Positions 44,104 to 52,653 of a DNA stretch of 64,000 bases are shown piece by piece (within the stretch, counting starts at the first letter, position 1; each line of letters starts with the position of its first letter). The notes beneath the pieces are model-generated. The model did not search any database, was not told the DNA's origin, and was given only the letters and a program-made list of their open reading frames with translations. The position numbers were made by a program, and so were the translations under genes. Source of the DNA: Saltatorellus ferox (GTDB taxonomy: Bacteria > Planctomycetota > UBA1135 > GCA-002686595); assembly GCA_007751475.1 (NCBI GenBank), contig CP036434.1:4469524-4533523 (forward strand), written 5' to 3'.

Positions 44104-45627
44104 TCAGAGCTTCGGTTCTCCCTCGTTCCAGCTCGGCGTCCACGCTCCGCTGACGAGATCCCGCACCGCAGCCAGCGCGATCGCAGCGGCCTTTTCCATG
44201 TGCTCGTAGTCGAGCGTATCCCACTCGTCCGAGGCCTGGTGATAGTCGCGATGCCCGCCGAAGCTGGAGAGGGTCTGCGAGACGATGCCGATGCGGGCAA
44301 AGGAGACGTTGTCGGAGCGCTTGAAGAAGTTCTGTTCCGGCCGCACGTCGGGCGTGACCTGGACACCGTGCTCCCGAAGCACGGGGCCGAGACTCGAGCG
44401 CTCGTCGCCGGTCAGCCAGATGTTCCCGGAGCCTTCGGTCATGGGATCGGGGCGGCCGAGCATCTCGAAGTTCAGCGCACAGATGACGGACGCAGGGTCG
44501 ACCGTCGGCGAGTCCGCCCAGTAGCCAGACCCCACCATTCCGACTTCCTCACCGGTCACGATCACGACCATGACGGTCCTGGCGGGACGCTCGCCGCTGG
44601 CGAGAGCTTCGGCGACTTCTAGCACGACGGAGCATCCCGAGGCATCGTCGTCCGCGCCGTTCATGATGATGTCGTCGGGCACCTCCTGCCCCGGCCGAAC
44701 CCTGGCCAGCCCGATGTGATCCCGGTGGGCCGTGAGCATCACGACCTCGTTCTTCAGGTCGGGGTTCTCTTCGGTACCTGCTCCCGGCAGGAACCCGACG
44801 ACATTGACGTCGAAGCGGCGCTCGATCTCGGCGTTAGGGACGAACCGTACGGTCTCCAGCTCGCCCGCATAGGCTCGGTTCCCCCAGGGCCCGTCGATGC
44901 GGCCGGCGATCCCACCCTTGGCCGAGGCGACGGGGCTCAACCGACCGGGCGCCTTGACGCTCTTTTCACCGACCTTGCCGTCCTCGCGTGGGTAGAGCAC
45001 CATCCCGAACCCGGCTCCGTTCGCGAATCCAGCGTCGCGCAGCCAGCGCCGCGCCTTCCCCGAGGACGTCTGGAAGATGAGCGCGACCCCGGGATCAGCA
45101 GCGGCCGGCAGGTCCTCCTCGTCCTCGACGTAGACGCAGCGCAGATCCTCGGTGCCCATCGCCGCCGAGAACGAATCGAACGTGAACTCTCCGCCGTAGT
45201 ACAGGATCGCGCGGTCCCCGTTCTTCGCCACGACCTGCAGCTCGGATGGCGCCGTGTAGTTCAGCTTGAAGAGGTCGATGCGCTGGAAGAAGGTGCCGTC
45301 GCTGGCCCCTGGCTGGAAACCCATCGCCTCGAGCTTCTGCGCGACGTATCGAGCGGCCACGAGGCTCTCGTCGCTGCCCATGGGGCGTCCCTGGAGGGAG
45401 TCGTCGCTGAGCGCCTTCACGTGCCCGCGAAGCTCCGCCCCGGCGATCGCCGCGTCGACGGTATCGTCGCCCGGAGGGATCGCGGGACTGGTGGGCCACT
45501 CATCGGCGGGCGCCGCGCGAATCTCCACCTCTATCGCCTCGGGCGCAGAATCCTGGGCGGCAGCCGCGGCCATTCCCATCACGGCCCAGCTGGAAACGAA
45601 GCATGCGCGAATGATCTTGGAAGTCAT
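44104..45627 (-). CDS. M28-family zinc aminopeptidase, exported
   Basis: A 507-residue protein with a signal peptide (CFVSSWAVMGMAAAAAQDS). The dinuclear zinc site is complete: TAHRDHIGL (about residue 300), NGADDDASG (about 322), TGEEVGMVGS (about 357), LNFEMLGRPD and YHQASDEWD near the C-terminus. A PA-like insert occupies residues 130-250. M28 peptidases remove N-terminal residues, so this and the M1 enzyme give two exported aminopeptidases in the window. The start codon sits in a strong hairpin (45600-45638), so initiation may be controlled by RNA folding. Confidence 0.9.
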   Translation of the reverse strand: MTSKIIRACFVSSWAVMGMAAAAAQDSAPEAIEVEIRAAPADEWPTSPAIPPGDDTVDAAIAGAELRGHVKALSDDSLQGRPMGSDESLVAARYVAQKLEAMGFQPGASDGTFFQRIDLFKLNYTAPSELQVVAKNGDRAILYYGGEFTFDSFSAAMGTEDLRCVYVEDEEDLPAAADPGVALIFQTSSGKARRWLRDAGFANGAGFGMVLYPREDGKVGEKSVKAPGRLSPVASAKGGIAGRIDGPWGNRAYAGELETVRFVPNAEIERRFDVNVVGFLPGAGTEENPDLKNEVVMLTAHRDHIGLARVRPGQEVPDDIIMNGADDDASGCSVVLEVAEALASGERPARTVMVVIVTGEEVGMVGSGYWADSPTVDPASVICALNFEMLGRPDPMTEGSGNIWLTGDERSSLGPVLREHGVQVTPDVRPEQNFFKRSDNVSFARIGIVSQTLSSFGGHRDYHQASDEWDTLDYEHMEKAAAIALAAVRDLVSGAWTPSWNEGEPKL

Positions 45628-45638
45628 TCGCGCATGCT
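45600..45638 (-). promoter_or_regulatory. hairpin enclosing the M28 peptidase start codon
   Basis: 15-bp perfect stem (AGCATGCGCGAATGA at 45600-45614, complement at 45624-45638) with a 9-nt loop. The start codon (complement of 45625-45627) lies in the stem. No Shine-Dalgarno sequence is visible upstream. Confidence 0.6.
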
Positions 45639-45710
45639 GACATGGGACCCGGTGCGCGTGCCACCCGTAAGTTCAGGCGGCTCGCGGCCTCACCCCGTGC
45701 AGGCCTGGCT

Positions 45711-45977
45711 TCAGGCCACGAGGTCGCGCAGGGTTCGGATGACCTGCTCGTTGACCTTGGGATCCCCCACGTGAACCCGGACGGCGCCTTCCATTCCGCG
45801 CGGGACGCTCATGATTCCGGGCTCCAGTCGCCGGTTGACTTTGCGGGCAATCTCCTGGGGCTTGGTGACCTCCAGGAGGATCCAGTCCCCGACGGACGGA
45901 AGCGGGCGGATCCCTGGAATGGTGGCGAGGCGAGATGAGAAGCGATCCTTCTCATCGCAGGTGAAGTCGACGGACAT
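45711..45977 (-). CDS. stand-alone aminotransferase C-terminal (HisC-like) domain
   Basis: An 88-residue protein preceded by a good ribosome site (AGGAGGGG, 11 nt before the ATG), so translation is well supported. The sequence GIRPLPSVGDWILLEVTKPQEIARKVNRRLEPGIMSVPRG...AVRVHVGDPKVNEQVIRTLRDL has the shape of the small C-terminal domain of class II aminotransferases such as HisC, which ends with VRVTVGTPEENDxxLxAL. The large PLP domain and its lysine are absent, so it cannot be a transaminase alone. It could be a remnant, a regulatory domain or half of a split enzyme. It lies between the M28 gene and homoserine kinase. Confidence 0.6.
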   Translation of the reverse strand: MSVDFTCDEKDRFSSRLATIPGIRPLPSVGDWILLEVTKPQEIARKVNRRLEPGIMSVPRGMEGAVRVHVGDPKVNEQVIRTLRDLVA

Positions 45978-46173
45978 ATGCGGTGTCCCCTCCTGAAAAT
46001 GCAGCCCCGGAGTTGCGGTCCGGAAGCCTGGACGTGAATGCCACCCGAGGATGGCTAGTTCAATGCGCGAAGTCTGGCGGCATGTGCGATGTACCGATCA
46101 GACGACCACACACTATCTCGCGTTTGGCGATCCTACAAGGGCCACTGAATACGCATCTGCGTCGAAGGGCACG

Positions 46174-46179
46174 TAAACT
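46174..46179 (+). promoter_or_regulatory. putative -10 box of homoserine kinase gene
   Basis: TAAACT ends 8 nt before the ATG at 46188, predicting a leaderless mRNA. Confidence 0.4.
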
Positions 46180-46187
46180 CGAGGTCC

Positions 46188-47150
46188 ATGCCGGCCTTGC
46201 CTCCACTTCCCCCACTGCATGTGCGCGTTCCGGGTTCCACTTCGAACCTCGGTCCTGGGTTCGACTTTCTTGGACTGGCGCTCGGACTTTTTTTGGACGC
46301 CACCGGATCCATGGGGGCGCAGGAAGAAGCAGGACGGCACCGTGTCACCTACGGTCCAGCTTCCGATGCAGGCCCTTACTCGCCCGGGTGGTCCCCCGAG
46401 GAGGATCTCGCGTTGCGCTCGCTCGCGAAGTACGAAGCGCACACAGGGCGCCCGTTGCCGCCCTTGCACATCGACATCCGATCCGAGATTCCGGTCGGTC
46501 GCGGCTTAGGTAGCAGCGGCGCGGCGATCGCGGCGGCGCTCCTGCTCGCGGCGGCGGCAGACGAAGCCGCCGGTGAGACTCCACTCGCGAGGAGAGCGCT
46601 GATCTCGCTGGCGCTCGAGCTGGAGGGGCATCCCGACAACGGGACGGCCTCCCTCATGGGCGGCTGCACGGCGGCGGTTCCCACGCCTGGCGACCCCGCG
46701 GGGGACATGGCCATCGTCGAGGTCCCGATCCACGACTCGCTCGGGCTGGCCGTCGCCTGGCCCAGAACGCCGCTCTTCACTCACGAGGCGCGAGCCGTCC
46801 TGCCCTGCGAGGTGCCGCTGGCGGACGCGATCGAGAACCCGAGGCGCCTCGCGCTACTCCTGGAAGGCCTCGGCACCGGCGATCCGCGGCTGCTTCGCCT
46901 CGGCGTCGTCGACCGGATCCACGAGCGCTTTCGCCGGGCCCTCGTTCCAGGGGTCGACGAAGCGATCGCTGGTGCTATCGAAGCGGGAGCGTACGCCGCG
47001 TGCCTCTCCGGAGCCGGATCCGGGGTGGTCGCCATCGGCGAGGCCGGCAGCATGGACGCGGCGGCCGCCGCCATGGCCCGGTCGCTCGACGGCGGGTTCG
47101 GCCGAGCGGTCGATGTGGTCCGCGTTCGGCCGCGGGTCCGCCAGGTCTGA
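46188..47150 (+). CDS. thrB: homoserine kinase
   Basis: A 320-residue GHMP kinase that phosphorylates homoserine to feed threonine synthase. The three family motifs are present: RVPGSTSNLGPGFDFLGLAL at the start, PVGRGLGSSGAAIAAALLL (residues about 101-120, the glycine-rich ATP loop), and YAACLSGAGSGVVAIGE near the C-terminus. Length and motif spacing are normal. I see no thrA or thrC neighbour. The upstream gap of 210 nt from the divergent HisC-like fragment holds the TAAACT box. Confidence 0.9.
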   Translation: MPALPPLPPLHVRVPGSTSNLGPGFDFLGLALGLFLDATGSMGAQEEAGRHRVTYGPASDAGPYSPGWSPEEDLALRSLAKYEAHTGRPLPPLHIDIRSEIPVGRGLGSSGAAIAAALLLAAAADEAAGETPLARRALISLALELEGHPDNGTASLMGGCTAAVPTPGDPAGDMAIVEVPIHDSLGLAVAWPRTPLFTHEARAVLPCEVPLADAIENPRRLALLLEGLGTGDPRLLRLGVVDRIHERFRRALVPGVDEAIAGAIEAGAYAACLSGAGSGVVAIGEAGSMDAAAAAMARSLDGGFGRAVDVVRVRPRVRQV

Positions 47151-47460
47151 CATTCTGCGCTCCTGGGAAGTCGCCGCAGCCCAGCCGTCGCCCGCTCGAG
47201 GGCACGTTTCCGCGGCGGCTTCACCCCGAATCAATGTCCCCATATGGGTCAGAGGGGCCGCGGATCCAGCGGAAGCCAGGGCGGACGGGGGCATTTGAAG
47301 CCAGAACGAGGGATCTTTTCGGGGTCCGGACTACGTCCATGTTCGATCAAAGCAAAGCGCTCCCCCGGCGCATCTCACCTGGCCCCCGCGCCCTGGGCCC
47401 CCGCGGCCTGGACGCACACCACTCGGCAGCGCCTGGGGCGCCCGAGACTCCCACTCTCCC
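47151..47460. other. 310-nt gap without a gene
   Basis: Between homoserine kinase and the M43 protease. ORFs are short and frame-inconsistent. I see no repeat or terminator; the upstream promoter of the protease presumably lies here. Confidence 0.6.
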
Positions 47461-48879
47461 ATGAAAACAGCGATCCTCACCGTGGCAGCTATCGCCGCGC
47501 TCCCTGCCTTTAGCCAGACGGCCCAGCCTGCCAGCCAGCAGCCTGGCGCGCCGACCCTGACCGTCAACGGCCAGGTCCCCGGCCCCTTCGGCTACTTCCG
47601 CTGTGGCACGCCGGATTCGAACACGACGCAGAACAGCTTCATGCCCCCGAGCGACTGCAGCGCCAACCGAACGGTCCCGGATCCGATCTACTCGCCGGCG
47701 AACCTGGAGGTCCTGAGGATCCCCGTCGTCTTCCACGTCATTCGCACCTCGAATGGCACGGGCAACGTTCCGGATAGCCGCCTCAACAGCCAGATCGACA
47801 TCCTGAACGAGGACTTCCGCGCCCTCTCCGGAACGCCCGGTGCCCCTGGAACGGACACGAAGATCGAGTTCGCCCTGGCGACGGTCGACCCGAACGGAGC
47901 CCCGACGACCGGCATCAACCGCTACAACAACAGCACCTGGTACAGCGACGGCGGGTCCTACTGGAACACGCTCGCCTGGGATCCGGATGTCTACCTGAAC
48001 ATCTACACCCTCGGTGCTCCCCAGGGCTCCTCGGGCATCCTCGGCTACGTGCCGTTCCTGCCCGCGTCGAGCCCGAACAGCGTCGGTAGCAACAGCGACC
48101 GCGTCGTCGTGCTGAACAGCGCGGTCGGGCGGAACGCCCCGGCAGCCCCCTACAACCAGGGCCGTACGCTCACCCACGAGATCGGGCACTTCCTCGGCCT
48201 CAACCACACGTTCAATGGCGGATGCGGCGGCTCGAACTGCTACACCAGCGGCGACCTCATCTGCGATACGAATGCCGAGTCGCAGCCGGAGTACAACTGC
48301 CCCGCGAACTCCTCGAGCTGCGGTAGCCCGGATCCGGTCCGCAACTACATGGATTACAGCCCGGACACGTGCATGACGAACTTCACGGAGGAGCAGGCGC
48401 GCCGCATCCGGTGCACGCTCGAGTTCTACCGTCCGGCCCTCGCCATGCCGACCTCCCCCACCCTCGGCCTCAACTACTGCGTCCTGACCCCGAACAGCAC
48501 CGGCGGATCCGCGTTCCTCTCGGGCTACGGCACGAAGCAGCTCTCCAACAACGACTTCGGCCTCACGGCGTTCTCGCTGCCCCCGAACTCCTTCGGGTTC
48601 TTCATCGTCAGCAACACGCAGGCCCAGGTCGCCAACCCCGCGGGTTCGCAGGGAACGCTCTGCGTCGGCGGCGCAGTCGGCCGCTACCTGAGCCAGGTCG
48701 GCAACTCCGGTCTCTTCGGCGAACTCAGCCTCGTCGTCGACGTCAACAACGTCCCGCAGCCGAACGGCGCGATCGCGATCCAGGCGGGCGAGACGTGGAA
48801 CTTCCAGGCCTGGTACCGCGACGTAAACCCGACGATCGTTTCGAACTTCAGCGACGGCTACACGATCACCTTCGAGTGA
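47461..48879 (+). CDS. secreted M43 (pappalysin-type) metalloprotease with planctomycete C-terminal domain
   Basis: A 472-residue protein with a short signal peptide (KTAILTVAAIAALPAFSQ). The metzincin zinc motif THEIGHFLGLNH (His239, Glu240, His243, His249) is followed by CDTNAES and the Met-turn NYMDYSPDTC. Paired cysteines around GGCGGSNCYTSGD and DTCMTNF fit pappalysins, which are extracellular endopeptidases. The last 135 residues (from YCVLTPNSTGG to ITFE) match the ends of the proteins at 10386-12071 and 16048-17721. A terminator follows. Confidence 0.9.
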   Translation: MKTAILTVAAIAALPAFSQTAQPASQQPGAPTLTVNGQVPGPFGYFRCGTPDSNTTQNSFMPPSDCSANRTVPDPIYSPANLEVLRIPVVFHVIRTSNGTGNVPDSRLNSQIDILNEDFRALSGTPGAPGTDTKIEFALATVDPNGAPTTGINRYNNSTWYSDGGSYWNTLAWDPDVYLNIYTLGAPQGSSGILGYVPFLPASSPNSVGSNSDRVVVLNSAVGRNAPAAPYNQGRTLTHEIGHFLGLNHTFNGGCGGSNCYTSGDLICDTNAESQPEYNCPANSSSCGSPDPVRNYMDYSPDTCMTNFTEEQARRIRCTLEFYRPALAMPTSPTLGLNYCVLTPNSTGGSAFLSGYGTKQLSNNDFGLTAFSLPPNSFGFFIVSNTQAQVANPAGSQGTLCVGGAVGRYLSQVGNSGLFGELSLVVDVNNVPQPNGAIAIQAGETWNFQAWYRDVNPTIVSNFSDGYTITFE

Positions 48880-48910
48880 TCCTGGCGAGCGCCAGAAAAG
48901 AAGACTGAAA

Positions 48911-48960
48911 GGAGCCCGCGCTCATCTCTCCGCCCAGGAGAGGGGAGCGCGGGCTTCTTC
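48911..48960. terminator. bidirectional terminator hairpin
   Basis: Outer stem AGCCCGCGCTC (48913-48923) pairs with GAGCGCGGGCT (48945-48955); an inner CTCTCC/GGAGAG stem extends it. A TTCTTC tail follows. It lies between convergent genes. Confidence 0.65.
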
Positions 48961-48986
48961 GTACCGCCGCGTTCGCCAGAATCCCA

Positions 48987-49769
48987 CTAGCCGAGCACGT
49001 CGACGAGGTCCCGGACGCGCGCGGCGTCGACCTCGTTCTCGACCCTCCCATCCCGCTTGGCCGCCGTCCCCACGATCGCGCCGTCGGCGAATTCGAGGAG
49101 CCCCCGCGCCGTCGCCAGCGAGAACCCGGAGCCGATGAGGATGGGAACCCCATCGCCCACGGCGGCGCGCACGCGCTGGACCCGCTCCGGTTCGGGCGCC
49201 GCCCCCGTCGCCACGCCGCTGACGATGAGCCCGTCCGCGCGCCCGCGATGAACCGCGTCCCGAGCAGCGTCCTCCAGCCTCTCCCCGGCGATCGGGGTGG
49301 CGTGTTTGACGTGGACGTCAGCGAAGAGCGCAACGTTCCCTCCGAGGCGCTCCCGAAGCCTCATGGTCGCCGCCGCGTGCCCTTCGATCAGCCCCTGGTC
49401 GGTGAACATCGCGCCCGTATGGACGTTGACGCGAACGAACCTGGCGCCGGTAGCAGCCGCAATCCCCAGCGCAGACGCCGCATCGTTTCGCAAGACGTTG
49501 ACGCCCACCTCGCCCACACCCTCGACGCTGCGTACGCGATCGACCGCGAGCGCCAAGGCCGCGACGGTCTCCGCCCCCACACCTTCCTTGAAGAAGGGAG
49601 CGTCGTGGTAGTTCTCGACGATGAGCCGCCGAATCCCGCCCTCGACGAAGGCAGCGGCATCCGCAACCGCCCGTTCGAGGAGCGCGGCCATCCCGCCAAA
49701 CCCCACCGCTCCCGGGGTGGCCAGAAGGTGAATCACGCCTATCAATCCGTCGATCCTGTTCTGCGTCAT
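48987..49769 (-). CDS. BtpA/SgcQ-family TIM-barrel protein
   Basis: 260 residues from the ATG at 49769. The family features LIGVIHLLATPGA, GIRRLIVENYHDAPFFKEGVGAETVAALALAV, FVRVNVHTGAMFTDQGLIEG, FADVHVKHATPI and ILIGSGFSLATARGLLEFADGAIVGTAAKRDG are all present and in the BtpA order. BtpA stabilises photosystem I in cyanobacteria and SgcQ is of unknown sugar-related function, so here the role is unknown, possibly an aldolase-like activity. It lacks a signal peptide. The in-frame extension upstream is proline-rich and rejected. Confidence 0.85.
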   Translation of the reverse strand: MTQNRIDGLIGVIHLLATPGAVGFGGMAALLERAVADAAAFVEGGIRRLIVENYHDAPFFKEGVGAETVAALALAVDRVRSVEGVGEVGVNVLRNDAASALGIAAATGARFVRVNVHTGAMFTDQGLIEGHAAATMRLRERLGGNVALFADVHVKHATPIAGERLEDAARDAVHRGRADGLIVSGVATGAAPEPERVQRVRAAVGDGVPILIGSGFSLATARGLLEFADGAIVGTAAKRDGRVENEVDAARVRDLVDVLG

Positions 49770-49956
49770 CCCTCCAGTCTGCCGCCCCCGAAGCCGGGAA
49801 CGAAGCCCGAACCAAGCCGCGCCAACCCGAAACCCGAACCGGAAGCCAACCCGCCCTCCCGCGAGGGATCCCGCGCGAGTGGAGATCGCGAGGCGGCTCG
49901 CACGCTTCGCGCGCCGCCCCAGCTCCATCCGCGCCAGCGGCTGGGCCAGAAAACAA

Positions 49957-50019
49957 CTCCATCCAATGACGAAGGGCCGTGCTTGCTTCGCAAGCACGGC
50001 CCTTCGTCATTGGATGGAG
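49957..50019 (-). terminator. terminator directly behind tRNA-Thr
   Basis: 30-bp perfect stem (49957-49986 and 49990-50019) with a TTC loop. The stem takes in the encoded CCA end of the tRNA, and GTTGTTTTC follows on the minus strand. Confidence 0.75.
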
Positions 50020-50089
50020 CCAGAGACGGGATTTGAACCCGTGACCGCCGCTTTACGAAAGCGGTGCTCTACCACTGAGCTACTCTGGC
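50015..50089 (-). tRNA. tRNA-Thr (anticodon CGU)
   Basis: The minus strand folds as a complete cloverleaf: acceptor GCCAGAG/CTCTGGC, D arm TAGCTCAGTGGTAGAGCA, anticodon stem CCGCT/AGCGG with loop TTCGTAA (anticodon CGT, reads ACG), and T arm ACGGG-TTCAAAT-CCCGT. The 3' CCA is encoded after discriminator T. It is flanked by a terminator on its 3' side. Confidence 0.95.
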
Positions 50090-50221
50090 GGATGCAGGAC
50101 GCGCCTGCGGGGGCGGGATGATAGCGAGGCCCGTGCTCGGTGGGAAGCAACGGGCCTCGTGAAATTTTATGGTCTCGTCGACGCCCACTGGCAGCGACAA
50201 GACCCTCACTCCCGTCAGGTC

Positions 50222-52327
50222 CTACTGACCGACGCGAACACGGAGGCTTTGCATGACGCTGGCGCGCTCGCCATCGGCAATCTGCATACGGCCAAGGGCG
50301 CGGGCAGCTGCCGATTTCAGGTCAAGGCTCGCGTCGGAACCGAGCACGTCGGCGAGAGCCGCCTGGACGTCGGCGCCCAGCGAAACGCGGCTTCCGATCG
50401 CACCGATCGCGTCGGCGGCTGCCATCCGAGCTGCGTCCGAACCATCACCGCTCAGCACCGCGAGGATGCCGTTGGCAGCACTGGCGTCTGCGATCGTTCC
50501 GAGGGCCGCAAGGGCGGGACCGGCCACCTCATCGCGACGACCGTCGATAGCGGCCATGAGCCCTGACATCGCACCACGGACGTCCGTGCGGCCGGATTGG
50601 GCCAGCGCTGCCAGTGCACCCGCGGCGCGGGCCGAAAGGGCGTCCGCGCGGGCGCGGCTGTCGTCCAGCTTGGCCTCGAAGACCTCCGAGAGAGCGTCGA
50701 TTCCGTCGGCACCCGCGAAGGCGCCCTGGATGCGATCGCCGTAGGCGTCACTCACGTCTTCGCTGGAGGTGAGCAGGTAGGTCGGCGTGTTCTCGTAGGC
50801 GGGGTTCTGGCGAATCTGTGCGATGACCGCGTCCGTCGTGATGTCCGAGAGGCTATCGCCCACGAGGATCGCGTCGACGCCGGCCAGCTGGCCGAGCATG
50901 ACAAGACCCTGGACGCCGGAGCCAGCGTGCTGGCCGAGGACGTCCTGCTGGTCGAGGGCCGAAATCAGCGAATCGGCGCGCTGGGCGTCACCGTCGATGA
51001 CGAGAGCGATCTTGACGACGCGACGACCAGCGGCGGTGCCGAGGGCGTCCACGACGGCGGCGCTGGTGCCGCTCTGGGTCCGAACCGCGATATGCGCGAG
51101 GGCGACAGCGGCCTCGCCGGACATCGAAGCTCCACCGCCGCTGAGCGCTGCGGTGAGGCTGGGGAGCGGCGCGGAGGCCAGCTCGCCGAGCTGCTGGGCG
51201 ATGCGGGAGCCGGTGGCGGAATCGCCGGACTCGACCGACCAGCCGAGGGCGCGGTCGAGGGCACCGGGGCCAGCGCTGAGAACGGCGAGCATGCCGGCCT
51301 GCGCCTTCTCGACGAGGTCAGAAACGTCCTGGCCCGCGGACTCGAGGGCCGCCAGCTTGGCCTGGATGTCGACGCTTTCGCGGGCGATACCTGCCTGGGC
51401 GTCGAGCGAGCCGCCGTCGAGGGCGAGCGCGCTGTAGTAGCAGTTCTTGGCGATCTCGTTGTTGTAGGTCGAGCGCGGAACCGGCATCGACTCGAGCTGA
51501 CGGTCGCCCCAGGCCCAGATCACGTCGCTGTAATCGTAGTCGCGGAGGACGCTGGCGTGACGATGATGGTAGTCGTTGCCGAGCGCGACGAGCTGAGCGA
51601 CGGGGTCGCCGCTCGCGCCGCAGCGCGCTGCCGCGTCTCCGGCAGCGGTGCGAACGATCGCTTCGCTGTCCGACTGGGCGAGGCCGAGGAGCATGGCTCC
51701 GGCGCGCGGGTCGCCGATGCTACCGAGCGTGACAGCAGCGTTCATGCGCTGGGTCGCGTTGTCGGAGTCCAGCGTCGCGAGGAGCGGCATGACGGCGCGG
51801 CGGCCGAGGCCGACGAGACCCATCATGGCCTTGCGGACGCGGTCGGGGTTGTCGTCGTCCGCAAGAAGGTTGATGAAGCGCGGCGCGGCGTACTCACCGT
51901 GGGCCGAGCGAAGGTTCGCCATGACGCGCATGGCGGCGCTGGCGTCGTCGCTGTTCATGTACTCGGAGACGCCCTCCTTGATGCGATCCTCATCGTTCTC
52001 GATCGCCTTGCGGCCAAGGCTCGCGCGCTCGAAGAAGCGCTGGGCGACCTGCGTGAACTCATCGCCTTCGGCCATGAACGAGGTCACGATGTCAGCGTCC
52101 GCAGCGAGGTAAGCCTCGTAGACGTCTTCGGGGGAGGGGTCAGAGGCCAGGAGGCGACGCATCGCATCGAGGGACTCCTGCTTGCGACCTTGACTCCACA
52201 TTTCGATGGCGGAGGTGAAGTCGCCCGAAACGTCCTGCGGCAGAGGCGCGAACGATGCGGCGCCAAAGGAGGAGGCTGCCGTCAAGACGGGGAGGGTCAA
52301 GAGACCCAGGAAGCGCGATCGGCTCAT
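50222..52327 (-). CDS. exported HEAT-repeat protein with embedded receiver-like domain
   Basis: 701 residues from the ATG at 52327, with signal peptide SRFLGLLTLPVLTAASSFGAAS. Residues about 110-260 and 590-690 form HEAT/PBS-lyase-type repeats (RKAMMGLVGLGRRAVMPLLATL, RMNAAVTLGSIGDPRAGAMLL, AGPALAALGTIADASAANGIL, MAAADAIGAIGSR). Residues about 437-555 have a CheY-like pattern: KIALVIDGDAQRADSLISALD, VDAILVGDSLSD, PTYLLTSSED. The phospho-acceptor position is displaced by one (LVGD), so it is probably a pseudo-receiver. A TATCAT box near 52415 lies upstream. A periplasmic receiver-like fold is unusual. The palindrome at 52543 lies 216 nt upstream of the start. Confidence 0.75.
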   Translation of the reverse strand: MSRSRFLGLLTLPVLTAASSFGAASFAPLPQDVSGDFTSAIEMWSQGRKQESLDAMRRLLASDPSPEDVYEAYLAADADIVTSFMAEGDEFTQVAQRFFERASLGRKAIENDEDRIKEGVSEYMNSDDASAAMRVMANLRSAHGEYAAPRFINLLADDDNPDRVRKAMMGLVGLGRRAVMPLLATLDSDNATQRMNAAVTLGSIGDPRAGAMLLGLAQSDSEAIVRTAAGDAAARCGASGDPVAQLVALGNDYHHRHASVLRDYDYSDVIWAWGDRQLESMPVPRSTYNNEIAKNCYYSALALDGGSLDAQAGIARESVDIQAKLAALESAGQDVSDLVEKAQAGMLAVLSAGPGALDRALGWSVESGDSATGSRIAQQLGELASAPLPSLTAALSGGGASMSGEAAVALAHIAVRTQSGTSAAVVDALGTAAGRRVVKIALVIDGDAQRADSLISALDQQDVLGQHAGSGVQGLVMLGQLAGVDAILVGDSLSDITTDAVIAQIRQNPAYENTPTYLLTSSEDVSDAYGDRIQGAFAGADGIDALSEVFEAKLDDSRARADALSARAAGALAALAQSGRTDVRGAMSGLMAAIDGRRDEVAGPALAALGTIADASAANGILAVLSGDGSDAARMAAADAIGAIGSRVSLGADVQAALADVLGSDASLDLKSAAARALGRMQIADGERASVMQSLRVRVGQ

Positions 52328-52542
52328 AGCAGAGGTGGAAGGACCGTGGGGGGATGCCGCGATGGGCGACTCGGTTCGGTTCGTGTGACGCGGAATTAGG
52401 GTGGGCGATGATAGCCAAGGGAAGGGGGCGGTCAAGAAACGCCCCGACTGCTCGTGCAGAAAGCGGCAGAAGCCCTGACGATTCCCCAGGCCTGAGCGGC
52501 CGCTACCCACCCCGAGCCCGGCGGCTACCAACTGCTTTCCAG

Positions 52543-52653
52543 ATCCCCGTATCCGACACAAACGGACCAGGTCCATCCATTCCGGAATGAACGGACCTGG
52601 TCCGTTCATTCCGGAATGGATGGACCTGGTCCGTTTGTGTCGGATACGGGGAT
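52543..52653. repeat. perfect 111-bp palindrome
   Basis: Every base of 52543-52597 pairs with 52599-52653 around the single central T at 52598. It is itself built from smaller palindromes (GGACCAGGTCC/GGACCTGGTCC three times, ATTCCGGAAT twice). It lies between same-strand genes and encodes the last 15 residues and the stop of anmK. Confidence 0.9.

Noticed and set aside
47244..47513. 89-residue plus-strand ORF
   Set aside because: It overlaps the protease signal peptide in another frame and has no recognisable features.
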